From contig CAWIED010000001.1 in the NCBI GenBank assembly GCA_963835085.1, forward strand, positions 248,001 through 312,000: a DNA stretch of 64,000 bases, in the 5' to 3' direction. Numbering within the stretch: the first letter of the stretch is position 1; every line of letters begins with the position of its first letter. A program made the translations under genes and the position numbers. Under the pieces are notes generated by a model. The model ran no database searches and was not told the DNA's origin. It worked only from the letters and a program-made list of their open reading frames with translations. The stretch comes from JBDIAG01 sp963835085. Its GTDB lineage: Bacteria; Actinomycetota; Actinomycetes; Actinomycetales; CAWJMD01. Positions 1-9,029 of this stretch are shown piece after piece.

Positions 1-886
1 TCTGGGAGCCGCCGATATACGGCCGCATCGAGGCTGGGACGAGCTCTACGATCGCCACCCACCACCCGGCAGCCGCGACGAGTCCGAGCAGAGCGGCCAG
101 GCTGTGCAGGATCCGCTTTCGCAGAGTGGTGTCGGCACACACGAGATACACGAGGCCCAGGGCCGGCACCACGAGGAGGACCTGAAGCATCTTGGTCAGG
201 AAACCGAATCCAAGCAGGACGCCGACGAGAACCATGAGGCGTCCGCTGCCGGCCTGGCACGCACGCAGGGTGAGCGCGGCCGCGGCCGTCATCAGCAGGA
301 CGAGCAGCGCGTCGGGATTGTTGAACCGGAACATCAGGACGGCGACCGGCGTCACTGCCATGACCAGGCCGGCGAGCAGGCCGGCGGCGGCCCCGAAGTA
401 GCGCTTGACCGTCGAGTAGAGGATCGCGACGGTCCCCACTCCCATCAGCACCTGTGGGAAGAGGATCGCGAAGGAGTTGAGCCCCAGCAGCCGCACGGAC
501 AGAGCCATCACCCACAGCGAGGCGGGCGTCTTGTCGACGGTGATCGAGTTGGCGGCGTCCGAGGAGCCGAAGAAGAATGCCTCCCAGCTTTGGCTGCCCG
601 CCTGGACTGCTGCCGAGTAGAAGGAGTTGGCCCATCCTGAAGCGGTCAGGTTGTAGGTGTAGAACGCCAGTGTCGCCAGCAGCAGAACGATCTGAGCCGG
701 ACGAGCCCATGCCGGGTCAGTGTGGGGGCCGCGAATGATGCTGCGCCACCGTGACCGGCCTTGCGGCGAAGGTGCACTGGACGAGTACGCACCAGCAGTG
801 GGCCGGATGCTCGCCTGCTCCACGCTCGGCGGCTCGGCCTCTGGCGTGTGATCTCGAGGTGCCCACGGAGGGGCGGTGATCTCCAT
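1..886 (-). CDS. GT39-type membrane glycosyltransferase (partial, C-terminus off window)
   Basis: About 295 N-terminal residues are visible; the rest runs off the left edge. After a proline-rich cytosolic leader the protein reads TYNLTASGWANSFYSAAVQ, then a TVDKTPASLWVMAL stretch, the signature of ArnT/PMT-like (GT39) enzymes that move a sugar from a polyprenyl-phosphate donor on the outer face of the membrane. It is closely similar to the full-length enzyme at 25278-27485, so the two are paralogues. Several hydrophobic segments follow. The ATG at 886 is the only good in-frame start, although its ribosome binding site is weak. It is the first gene of a polysaccharide region. The acceptor is unknown. 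Confidence 0.8.
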   Translation of the reverse strand, partial: MEITAPPWAPRDHTPEAEPPSVEQASIRPTAGAYSSSAPSPQGRSRWRSIIRGPHTDPAWARPAQIVLLLATLAFYTYNLTASGWANSFYSAAVQAGSQSWEAFFFGSSDAANSITVDKTPASLWVMALSVRLLGLNSFAILFPQVLMGVGTVAILYSTVKRYFGAAAGLLAGLVMAVTPVAVLMFRFNNPDALLVLLMTAAAALTLRACQAGSGRLMVLVGVLLGFGFLTKMLQVLLVVPALGLVYLVCADTTLRKRILHSLAALLGLVAAAGWWVAIVELVPASMRPYIGGSQ

Positions 887-1649
887 GATGTTGACGATCC
901 AGCCATTCTCTGCAAGGGCCCTGAGCCTTGGCTGAGCCTCGGCTGTCGAGCCGTATCGCTGTACCTTCCCGGCCGGATCGTGGGTCAGAGCCCACTTTCA
1001 CCATGGATACAGGCTGTCCTCAGGTTCGGTGAGCACAGTGGTTGACAACAGCCCGACCACGTCCCCTGCAGATTGGATCGCCATGACCACTACGGCTCAC
1101 CTCGCGGCCAGCATTGGCTCGTCGGCGCAGGACAGTGTCTCCATGAAGGGCGCACCACAGGTGCAAGGCACCGCACCGGCGGTAGCGCCGCCCACCTGGC
1201 CGGGCCGAAAGCCCGCAGTTCCGGCGAGCCTCGCCATCACCTCGCACAGTTTCGCCTCGGCCTAGTGCCCGCAGGCGTACGACCGGCGTAGGGCCGTCCC
1301 CCGAATTTGACCCAGCCGGCGACAAGCGCCGGGCCTCGCGTCCGGCGAGGCCGGGCGCTGCATTGTCGGAGCCCTATGGCGCGAAGCTGGTGGTGGAATC
1401 TTCCTCATGTGCGCGACCGGTATAGATGTATACGGCTGGTACGGGGCTACTCGCCTGGTATGGTTGGGTGCGGCCTCGAAGACTCTGTTTACCCCCAGAT
1501 CCGCACCGTTTCTTGCGTGATGTCGTCCTTTTAAGGGCACACGGCCAGCCCGGACTACGCCCAGCCAGCTGGGACCTTCGTTGGGTTCACCACGGGGATG
1601 CACGGCCTGGTTCACCGGGCCCGGCGCGCCCTCAACATGGAGTGTTCCA
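887..1649. other. 763-base stretch without a convincing gene
   Basis: This lies between the GT39 start and the 3' end of the GT2 synthase. Open frames exist on both strands, but their translations are arginine/proline-rich and lack recognisable domains or good ribosome binding sites. The only clear structure is the hairpin at 1325-1359. Confidence 0.5.
1325..1359. terminator. Long GC-rich stem-loop, terminator-like
   Basis: AGCGCCGGGCCTCGC pairs with GCGAGGCCGGGCGCT across a 5-base loop, with one internal mismatch region. There is no T tract after it. It sits about 290 bases beyond the stop of the minus-strand GT2 gene and could end transcription from either side. Confidence 0.5.
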
Positions 1650-2924
1650 TCAGACCGAGCTGCGCCTCTTGGGGCTGACCCAGGTTCCGCTGGATTGGGT
1701 CATGAAGGCGCGCGGAATCGTCGCCAGACAGATGCCGGCGTCGAGAATGCGCATGAGAGAGAAGAACAGGCCGTAGACCAGATACATCGGGCGCCGTTTC
1801 ACACCTGCTGCAAAGACGCTCAATGCGTAATCAGGGAGCGCGACGCCCAGCAGTACGGTCTTGATTGTGAGCAACCCGGAGAGCCAGACGAGAACCTCTG
1901 CCGGGGCGGCGCTGGATTGCACGATCGCGGTGCAGATGAGGCTGACGATGAGCAGCGGCACCACGAGTACCCACATCAGGCATGCCATGACCAACTCGAC
2001 GATGAAAAGCAGCAGGGCTCCCCAGAACACGCCCACATGCATACGGTGTCGTCGCACGGTCTGCCAGAAGCCCAGCAACCAACGTCGCATCTGCTTGCGA
2101 TAGTCGCCCAGGCGGTCGGGGTCCTGGGTGTAGGCGATCGCCGCCGAAGGGTGAAACTCGATGCGTCCCAGGTGCTTTCGATGCACCTCAAAGGTCATGT
2201 TGAAGTCTTCGATCACCAGGCCTTTGCCGGTCACGTCGATATGGCGCAGCGCCGAGGTGCGGTACATGCTGGCGAACCCCGGCACGATGGATACGGCATT
2301 GGCCCAACTTGCCGCCTGCCCATACTTCATGAGCAGCTGGACGATGACGTAGAGCCGCTCGCGGTAGGCGACGAGGAAGCGGCCGAGTCTCGTGGGAGAC
2401 GGCGGATCGATGATGCTCACGGCCCGCCCGGCGACGGCAACGACCTCTGGATCATCGAAGAGAGCTAGACCCGTGCTCAGATAGTTGTCAGCTAGATGGG
2501 TGTCGGCATCGAGCAGCATGACGACCTCGTAGGTGTCACATAGTTCGAAGTATTCGATACCCGCCGCCAGGGCCCCGGCTTTGCCGCGATTGGGGTTGAG
2601 CTCCAAGACATTGGCACCGCAGTCCTTGGCGATCTTGGCAGTGGCATCTTGGGAGCCATCGCTGACGACGTAGATCTGGTGAGGCTTTACCAGGGACGAT
2701 GCGCTGGTGACTGTCCGCTCAATGACCATCTCTTCGTTGTGGGCAGCGATGATCACCGCCACGTCGTCAGGTGTCGGCACGTTCACTGGAAGAGAAGCAG
2801 CCCCGTCGCGATCGTGACGCTTACTACTCAAATCATACTTTCGGCGCACGGCACGGCCAATTCCCACAAGTGACCACAAGGTGGTGCCCACACCCACTAC
2901 AAGAATCACCAGAATTGCGGACAC
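1650..2924 (-). CDS. Processive family 2 glycosyltransferase (polysaccharide synthase, HasA/NodC/IcaA type)
   Basis: A membrane beta-glycosyltransferase of about 424 residues. An N-terminal membrane helix is followed by a GT-A domain with AAHNEE, a DAD motif near residue 140 (nucleotide-sugar and metal binding), an ED pair near 240 (catalytic base) and QMRRW near 280. QxxRW is the hallmark of processive synthases such as hyaluronan, chitin-oligosaccharide and poly-GlcNAc synthases. At least three more helices follow. The GTG at 2924 is chosen because GGAG lies six bases upstream; a TTG at 2936 is also in frame. It is divergent from the UDP-sugar dehydrogenase gene. The polymer made cannot be read from sequence. 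Confidence 0.85.
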   Translation of the reverse strand: MSAILVILVVGVGTTLWSLVGIGRAVRRKYDLSSKRHDRDGAASLPVNVPTPDDVAVIIAAHNEEMVIERTVTSASSLVKPHQIYVVSDGSQDATAKIAKDCGANVLELNPNRGKAGALAAGIEYFELCDTYEVVMLLDADTHLADNYLSTGLALFDDPEVVAVAGRAVSIIDPPSPTRLGRFLVAYRERLYVIVQLLMKYGQAASWANAVSIVPGFASMYRTSALRHIDVTGKGLVIEDFNMTFEVHRKHLGRIEFHPSAAIAYTQDPDRLGDYRKQMRRWLLGFWQTVRRHRMHVGVFWGALLLFIVELVMACLMWVLVVPLLIVSLICTAIVQSSAAPAEVLVWLSGLLTIKTVLLGVALPDYALSVFAAGVKRRPMYLVYGLFFSLMRILDAGICLATIPRAFMTQSSGTWVSPKRRSSV

Positions 2925-3433
2925 AAGAGGCTCCAAGCGTAGAGCGGTCGGAATGCGAGATCTCCTATGGTGAGGTTCTCACGTGCAGCTGTGTCAATCC
3001 GCGAGCCCCCTGCGACCGACGGGCGCTGCGACCCGGATCGCTGCACTACGAAGCCCCCGAGGCCGAGTCTAAACTGCTCGACAGGTTGATGCAGTGACCA
3101 GATTCACCCGTTTGGCTGAGTGACTTGCCCCCCGGAAGGGCGTGGTAGCGTTCCGTCGTCACAAACAGTGACTAAAGGGGGGAAGGGGCTCCGCGGCGGC
3201 ACAGTCGTGGGCTCGCATCAGGCAGGGCTGGTCGGGGGCCCTTGTCAGGCACCCTGTGCGCGGCAGAGATGTGTCGCGGGCAAGGGCCTATGCAAGGGGT
3301 TTGTCCAGTTGCTGCGATCGGTCGGGACTGTTCATCTTATTGACGAATGATGAGCCGCCTCGACTCTGGCGTGAGCCCGAAGGTGCCGGCAGGCTGTGGT
3401 GCTCCTCTCCGAAAGATTCGGAGTGGAGAAGGC
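2925..3433. promoter_or_regulatory. Divergent intergenic region between polysaccharide synthase and UDP-sugar dehydrogenase
   Basis: About 500 bases with no supported gene. This is where both divergent promoters should lie. A possible plus-strand promoter is TTGCCC at 3125-3130 and TAGCGT at 3146-3151, but the spacer is only 15 bases. The leader beyond it is G-rich, with a run of Gs near 3176-3182. No known riboswitch was recognised. Confidence 0.3.
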
Positions 3434-4873
3434 ATGACCCTTTCGATTGAGACGACTGACATCAGGCTGGTGCCAGATTCAGCATCGCCTGAAATCGTCA
3501 CGACAGATCGATTGACTCTCCAGAGGGACGATCCGGACGAGGCAGCGCAGATCAGCGTCGTGCATCATGAGCCCCGGCTGTTGGCAGAAGATCCGAACCC
3601 GCGAGCCGGCACAGCTGTCTTCGACGTAGCGATAGTCGGTCTGGGATATGTGGGGCTGCCCACGGCTCTGGCCTTTCACGCGGCGGGCCGGCGGGTGGTC
3701 GGCGTCGACGTCAGCGCGAGGCGACTGGCTGAGATTCGCGAGCAGCGAGCAGATCTGCTCGATGACGACCGCGACCGCCTCGAGGTTGCGTTGGCAGACC
3801 TGGATGGTTTCAGAATCACCTCGGATGTGCGCGAACTGCGCAAGGCCGACGCTGTGATCATCTGCGTGCCGACGCCGGTCGATGCTCATCTCATGCCCGA
3901 TCTCAGCATTCTGAAGTCGGCCTGCGCCTCTGTCGTGGAGACCGCTAGGGCTGGCCAGACGGTGATCGTGACCTCGACCACGTACGTCGGATGCACCACG
4001 GAACTCGTGGTACGTCCGCTCGCCGAAAGAGGGTTGATCGCCGGCGTCGACGTGTCGGTGGCCTTCAGCCCCGAGCGGATCGACCCGGGCAATGACCGCC
4101 ACGCACATGAGGACGTGCCTCGGGTTGTGGGCGGGGTTACCGCTCAGTGCACTGAGCGTTCCAGCGCTGTCCTTGCCGGCTATGCCAAGAATGTGCATGC
4201 GGTTGTCTCGCCGGAGGCGGCCGAAATGGTCAAGTTGATGGAGAACACCTTCCGGGCCGTGAACATTGCGCTGGCCAACGAGTTCGCCGAGGTCTGCTCC
4301 GCACTGCGCCTTCCGGTGCTCGACGTGATCGATGCCGCCGCCACCAAGCCGTATGGCTTCATGCCGTTCTACCCGGGCCCCGGGGTGGGCGGGCATTGCA
4401 TCCCTTGTGATCCGCATTACCTGTTGTGGCAGTTGCGGAGCAGTCGGGTGCAGACGCCGGTGATCGAGCAGGCCATGGTCGGCATCGCTACCCGGCCTCG
4501 CCGGATCGTGCAGCGGGTGCGAGAAGTGCTCTCCGACAACGGACGTGGCTTGGGCGGTTCCCGGGTCCTGGTGGCCGGGGTCGCCTACAAGCCTGACGTG
4601 GAAGACGTCCGGGAATCACCTGCGCTGGAGATCATTGCCGAGCTCATCGAGCTCGGTGCCGAGGTCGCTTACTACGACCCACTGGTCAAAGAGATTCAGG
4701 TGCCGCACGGGCCTACGTTGACGTCGATTCCTGACCCGGTGGCATTCGGTGCCGACCTGGTGCTCGTGCACACAGCCCACTCCGGTCACGACTTGTCGTG
4801 GGCGAGCAGCGTTCCGTTGACGCTCGATGCCACGTACAGGTTCGCCTCGGCCCACGGTGGCCACACGCCGTGA
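3434..4873 (+). CDS. UDP-N-acetylhexosamine / UDP-glucose 6-dehydrogenase family protein
   Basis: A 479-residue nucleotide-sugar dehydrogenase that would oxidise C6 of a UDP-sugar to a uronic acid with NAD+. About 60 disordered residues precede the Rossmann motif GLGYVG (near residue 70). SPERIDPGN and GPGVGGHCIPCDPHYL follow; the first Cys of the latter, near residue 322, is the catalytic nucleophile. This wording fits the WbpA/WecC (UDP-GlcNAc or UDP-ManNAc) branch better than plain UDP-glucose dehydrogenase, but substrate is an inference. The ATG at 3434 has GGAG five bases upstream; an in-frame ATG at 3347 lacks one. An epimerase gene follows, probably in the same operon. Confidence 0.88.
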   Translation: MTLSIETTDIRLVPDSASPEIVTTDRLTLQRDDPDEAAQISVVHHEPRLLAEDPNPRAGTAVFDVAIVGLGYVGLPTALAFHAAGRRVVGVDVSARRLAEIREQRADLLDDDRDRLEVALADLDGFRITSDVRELRKADAVIICVPTPVDAHLMPDLSILKSACASVVETARAGQTVIVTSTTYVGCTTELVVRPLAERGLIAGVDVSVAFSPERIDPGNDRHAHEDVPRVVGGVTAQCTERSSAVLAGYAKNVHAVVSPEAAEMVKLMENTFRAVNIALANEFAEVCSALRLPVLDVIDAAATKPYGFMPFYPGPGVGGHCIPCDPHYLLWQLRSSRVQTPVIEQAMVGIATRPRRIVQRVREVLSDNGRGLGGSRVLVAGVAYKPDVEDVRESPALEIIAELIELGAEVAYYDPLVKEIQVPHGPTLTSIPDPVAFGADLVLVHTAHSGHDLSWASSVPLTLDATYRFASAHGGHTP

Positions 4874-4963
4874 CCTTGTTCTCCCGCGTTGCCCAGACGA
4901 GCCACCGCGTCCGTACGGACATCCGGCTCCCGAACCGATCTTCCCGACTATCTGAGGAGTCCC

Positions 4964-6037
4964 ATGCGTAGCCTGATCACCGGCGGAGCCGGTTTCATCG
5001 GCTCTCACCTGACCGAATACCTCCTCGACCGCGGCGATGAGGTAGTCGTTCTCGACGACCTGTCGACTGGCCGGTTGAGCAATCTCGACACTGTGCGAGA
5101 CCACTCCCGCTTCAGGTTCGTCGAGGGGTCGATCCTCGATCCGGCAACCGTGAAGCTGGCGATGGCCGAGGCCGACCGGGTGTTTCACCTGGCCGCAGCG
5201 GTGGGCGTGCACCGCATTGTGGAACGTCCGCTGGAGAGCCTGCGGACGAATCTGCACGGCACCGAGGTCGTCCTCGAAGAGGCGTTGAGCGCCGGGGCCG
5301 AGGTGCTGCTGGCATCGACGAGCGAGGTGTACGGCAAGAATGTCTCGGACTCTCTGCCGGAGACTTCGGACCGGATTCTCGGATCTCCGTTGGCGGCCCG
5401 CTGGACGTATGCCGCAGCGAAAGGCCTCGACGAGGCCATCGCGCAGGCCTACTGGCGCGAGTTCGGGCTCCAGGCGTCCATCGTGCGGCTGTTCAACACG
5501 GTCGGTCCGCGTCAGACCGGGCGGTACGGGATGGTCGTTCCCAACCTCGTCGGTCAGGCGCTGCGCGGAGCGTCTCTGACCGTCTATGGCGATGGCCAGC
5601 AGACGCGCTGCTTCTCGTACGTCACCGACGTGGTGCCGGCCATGGTGGCCATCCAGGAGGCGCCCGAATCACGCTGTGATGCGTTCAACCTCGGCGGCTC
5701 CTTCGAGGTGTCGATCTACGACTTGGCACGGCGCATCGTGGAGTTGCTCGACAGCCCCAGCGACATCGTGCTGGTGCCCTACGAGCAGGCCTACGCCGTT
5801 GGCTACGAAGACATGCGTCGTCGGGTGCCCGACAACTCAAAGTCGCGCGCACTGGTGGGCTTCGACCCGCAGACGACACTCGACGAGATCATCCTCTCGG
5901 TCGCAGCCTCGATGTCTGCTGCTGCTCCGGCCTCAGACTCCACTGCTGCCGGTGCGCAGACGGTGACGCTAGACCTGAGCCACGCTGAAGAGCGCACCAG
6001 TTCGGTGCTGGCCGGCGCTGTTGGGGTGGACCAGTAA
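4964..6037 (+). CDS. NAD-dependent sugar epimerase/dehydratase (extended SDR, GalE/UDP-glucuronate type)
   Basis: A 357-residue extended short-chain dehydrogenase. It begins with the NAD-binding glycine motif GGAGFIGSH (residues 7-15) and has the catalytic pair YAAAK (Tyr149, Lys153), as in UDP-glucose/UDP-GlcNAc 4-epimerases and UDP-glucuronate decarboxylases. The last 50 or so residues are Ala/Ser-rich and lie beyond the normal fold. The ATG at 4964 has GAGGAG upstream at 4954-4959. It sits between the UDP-sugar dehydrogenase and the GH18-like gene, so it probably supplies a sugar nucleotide to the GT2 synthase. The exact substrate is unknown. Confidence 0.85.
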   Translation: MRSLITGGAGFIGSHLTEYLLDRGDEVVVLDDLSTGRLSNLDTVRDHSRFRFVEGSILDPATVKLAMAEADRVFHLAAAVGVHRIVERPLESLRTNLHGTEVVLEEALSAGAEVLLASTSEVYGKNVSDSLPETSDRILGSPLAARWTYAAAKGLDEAIAQAYWREFGLQASIVRLFNTVGPRQTGRYGMVVPNLVGQALRGASLTVYGDGQQTRCFSYVTDVVPAMVAIQEAPESRCDAFNLGGSFEVSIYDLARRIVELLDSPSDIVLVPYEQAYAVGYEDMRRRVPDNSKSRALVGFDPQTTLDEIILSVAASMSAAAPASDSTAAGAQTVTLDLSHAEERTSSVLAGAVGVDQ

Positions 6038-6039
6038 GG

Positions 6040-7209
6040 GTGCAGGTGCTTTCTGACGATGACAACGACACCGAACTCGACCCGGCGCGCAAGCGGCTGG
6101 TCGATTCGTCGTGGGAATTCGACCCTAGACAGGCGCCGGCTCGGCCACGCCGTCGTTGGCTCTCCGGGATCCTGGTGATGGTCGCCCTGGTTACGTCGGG
6201 GGCGGCCATCGCCGGAGTTCGCGTCAACCCCTTCGCGGCTGCCCCGACCGGCGTAGCAGGTGTCAGTCAGGTGATGGGGGCGATTCCGTATTGGGATCAG
6301 TCCGATGCCCTGGCCAGCCTGCGAGCCAATCCGGGCGCTGTGGGGGTGGCCTCTCCCTGGTCGTATGCGGCCGACTCGGATGGGTCGGTCATTCTCCAGC
6401 CCCACCTGACCGCCGCTCATGAACGTGATCTCACCAAGCAGCTCAAGGCGCTTGGCGTGCAAGTGGTCCCAACCATTGCGAATACCAAGAACGGGCTTTG
6501 GGACACGAATGTGGTCACAGGGCTCATCGCAGACCCGGCCCTTCGGCGCACACACGTTCAGGCCATAACTGCCCTTGTGATCGACAACGATTACGACGGT
6601 ATTCAAATCGACTACGAGAACTTGGGAGCGGCCCAACGAAACGATTTCATACAATTTCTCACGGACCTCGCTGAGTCGCTTCATTCCAAGGACAAGCAGT
6701 TGTGGGTAACGGTTCATCCCAAGGAGACCGACGCCGGTTACGACCAGCGGAACCGCGCCCAGGACTACACCCGGATCGGTGAGATCGCCGACAAAGTGAC
6801 CCTGATGGCCTACGACTGGCACTGGGAGACGAGCCCGCCCGGTCCAGTGGCCCCGTATCCCTGGGTGGAGCGAGTGGTCGCCTTCGCGGTGACCGAGATC
6901 CCTCGGGAGAAGCTGATGCTCGGTCTTGGTCTCTTCGGTTACGACTGGGGCACGGGAACTGCGGCGAGCCTCACCTGGGGTCAAGTGGGCGACCAAGCCC
7001 GTCAGCATCCTGCCGACGAACTATGGGACGTTGCCAGTCAGTCACCGCACTTGACCTATCAGCTCGACGGAGTGACTCACCAGGTCTGGTACGAGAACGC
7101 CCGCAGCATTGACCTCAAGGCCTCGCTCGCCAAGAAGTACGGCCTAGGGGGCCTTGCCCTGTGGCGCCTGGGACGGGAGGACCCGTCGATCTGGCGTCTC
7201 TCGAATTGA
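6040..7209 (+). CDS. Membrane-anchored GH18-like glycoside hydrolase
   Basis: A 389-residue type II membrane protein. A charged cytosolic tail is followed by one membrane helix near residues 40-62 and an extracellular TIM-barrel-like domain. DGIQIDYE at 186-193 matches the GH18 DxxDxDxE active-site strand, with Glu193 as the expected proton donor, and LMAYDWHW matches the later GH18 strand. The overall pattern resembles YaaH-like peptidoglycan or aminosugar hydrolases. The GTG start lies two bases after the epimerase stop, so the genes are translationally coupled. A role in trimming or releasing the polymer made by this locus is inferred. Confidence 0.82.
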   Translation: MQVLSDDDNDTELDPARKRLVDSSWEFDPRQAPARPRRRWLSGILVMVALVTSGAAIAGVRVNPFAAAPTGVAGVSQVMGAIPYWDQSDALASLRANPGAVGVASPWSYAADSDGSVILQPHLTAAHERDLTKQLKALGVQVVPTIANTKNGLWDTNVVTGLIADPALRRTHVQAITALVIDNDYDGIQIDYENLGAAQRNDFIQFLTDLAESLHSKDKQLWVTVHPKETDAGYDQRNRAQDYTRIGEIADKVTLMAYDWHWETSPPGPVAPYPWVERVVAFAVTEIPREKLMLGLGLFGYDWGTGTAASLTWGQVGDQARQHPADELWDVASQSPHLTYQLDGVTHQVWYENARSIDLKASLAKKYGLGGLALWRLGREDPSIWRLSN

Positions 7210-7332
7210 CCACACCCAGTCAACCGTCAATTCGCTCACATTGAAGAGAGTCTCGATCTTTCGTCGATCGGGGCGCTTCAAACATCTCAGAACTTCGACC
7301 AATCGGGATTATGGATCAAACAGAGGATTGAC

Positions 7333-8934
7333 ATGAGACACAAGAAAGTCATCGGGGTGTTGCTGACCATCGCCCTGAGTCTGTTGGGGCTGATAGCCAT
7401 TCAGGTACCCGCTGGCGCGGCAACCAAGGCCACCGTGGTCTCGCTCACCTTCGACGACGGTGATGCGGATCAGGCGGCTGCGGCACAGACGCTGAAGGCA
7501 GCGGGCATGGTGGGCACGTTCTACATCACGACCGCCTGGACGGGGGCTGCCGGCTACCTCTCCCGAACCGACCTGAACAACCTGGCCGCCGCCGGGCATG
7601 AGATCGGTGGGCACACCGTGACCCACCCCGATCTCGCCGCGACCGACTCTACTGAAGCTCTTCGGCAGATCTGCAACGGCCGGGCAACGCTCGCGTCGTG
7701 GGGGTTCCACCCGGTTGACTTCGCGTACCCCTTCGCGAGCTTCACCTCGTCCACCGAGCAGCTGGTCAAGCAGTGCGGCTACCAGACTGCCCGGAGCCTC
7801 GGCGACGTGAAGAGCCCGTACAGCTGCCCGTCGTGCATCACGGCGGAGACCACGCCGCCGAGCGACGCTTACGCTCTGCGCGTCCCCGACCAGGTGGCGA
7901 GCAACTGGACGCTGGCCGACCTGCAGAAGGAGGTCACGCAGGCCGTCTCCGGCAACGGTGGCTGGGTGGTGCTGACCTTCCATCACATCTGCTCCAACAT
8001 CGGAGCCGTGGGATGTGAGGCCGACCAGTCGATCTCGCCCACCACGTACAACGCTTTCGTCTCGTGGTTGAAGACCTACGTGGCCAACTCTGCCAACAAG
8101 ACGTCGGTGAAGACTGTCGACCAAGCGGTGCGCGGCTACCTGGGTACGAAGTATCCGGCCTACGTCACGCCGTTCAACGGGCCTGCGCGTCCCGCGGCAG
8201 CACCGGGTGTCAACGCGCTGGCCAATCCCTCGTTGGAGACGACCAACACGGCCACCACGTTCCCCACGTGTTTCCAGCCGGCAGGTTGGGGTACCAACGC
8301 CGCCACCTGGAGCGCTACCACGGCGGCACACACGGGTACCGCAGCCGAGCAACTGGATCTGACCGGCTATTCCAGCGGTGACGCCAAACTCATGCCCATC
8401 ATGGACCTGGGCAGTTGCACCCCGACAGTCACACCAGGGGTGAGTTACAACCTGTCTACCTGGTACACCTCCACCGCGGTCTCGCAGTATGCGCTGTACT
8501 ACCGCGATGCCAGTGGTGCTTGGTATTACTGGACGTCGAGCCCGTGGTTCGCTGCGTCGTCGACGTGGGCGCAGGCCACGTTCACCACTCCGCCGGCACC
8601 GGCCAATGCCACCGGTGCGAGCTTCGGGCTGGCTCTGATCGCGAACGGCACCCTCGTCACCGACGACTACAGCTTCGTCCAGCCTGCAGCAGGCGGGGCG
8701 GCTGTGACCGCATCGGCGATGAAGGCGTCGGCTGTGAGCCCGTCGACCGTGAGCACGTCAGCGGTGCGGGGCCCGATTGCAGTCGCACCGGCTCCGCAGC
8801 CCATCAAGCCCATCAAGCCCATCAGGGTTAGAGTGCACTCGCACGACAAGCCCTTCCTGCCAGGAGCCGGAAAGGTAGCCCCCGGCACTCGGGTAGCTCC
8901 GCCCGAGCTAGGCCACGTGGTGGGCAAGGGGTGA
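7333..8934 (+). CDS. Secreted polysaccharide deacetylase (NodB/CE4 family) with C-terminal module
   Basis: A 533-residue exported enzyme with a signal peptide ending near AGAA (residue 30). The NodB domain, about 35-270, shows TFDDG (Asp41, Asp42) and HTVTH (His94, His98), the metal-binding triad of CE4 enzymes that remove acetyl groups from N-acetylglucosamine polymers. Residues about 290-450 form a second, carbohydrate-binding-like beta-rich module, and the tail holds Ala/Val-rich sequence and PIKPIKPI repeats. It follows the hydrolase by 123 bases, with AGAGG before the ATG. This mirrors IcaB/PgaB, which deacetylate poly-GlcNAc, so the polymer of this locus may contain GlcNAc. Confidence 0.88.
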   Translation: MRHKKVIGVLLTIALSLLGLIAIQVPAGAATKATVVSLTFDDGDADQAAAAQTLKAAGMVGTFYITTAWTGAAGYLSRTDLNNLAAAGHEIGGHTVTHPDLAATDSTEALRQICNGRATLASWGFHPVDFAYPFASFTSSTEQLVKQCGYQTARSLGDVKSPYSCPSCITAETTPPSDAYALRVPDQVASNWTLADLQKEVTQAVSGNGGWVVLTFHHICSNIGAVGCEADQSISPTTYNAFVSWLKTYVANSANKTSVKTVDQAVRGYLGTKYPAYVTPFNGPARPAAAPGVNALANPSLETTNTATTFPTCFQPAGWGTNAATWSATTAAHTGTAAEQLDLTGYSSGDAKLMPIMDLGSCTPTVTPGVSYNLSTWYTSTAVSQYALYYRDASGAWYYWTSSPWFAASSTWAQATFTTPPAPANATGASFGLALIANGTLVTDDYSFVQPAAGGAAVTASAMKASAVSPSTVSTSAVRGPIAVAPAPQPIKPIKPIRVRVHSHDKPFLPGAGKVAPGTRVAPPELGHVVGKG

Positions 8935-9029
8935 CTAGAGCCATACGAAGTCAGGATGGCGCTGGACACTTCGGGTAAGGTCCTTCGATATCCGCAACCA
9001 GAAATGATCTGGACGTTCACGCTGAAGCT

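Noticed and set aside
104..640. Plus-strand open frame of 178 codons
   Set aside because: It is antisense to the GT39 gene on the minus strand, whose translation gives clear family motifs; the plus-strand product is a His/Gln/Arg-rich shadow.
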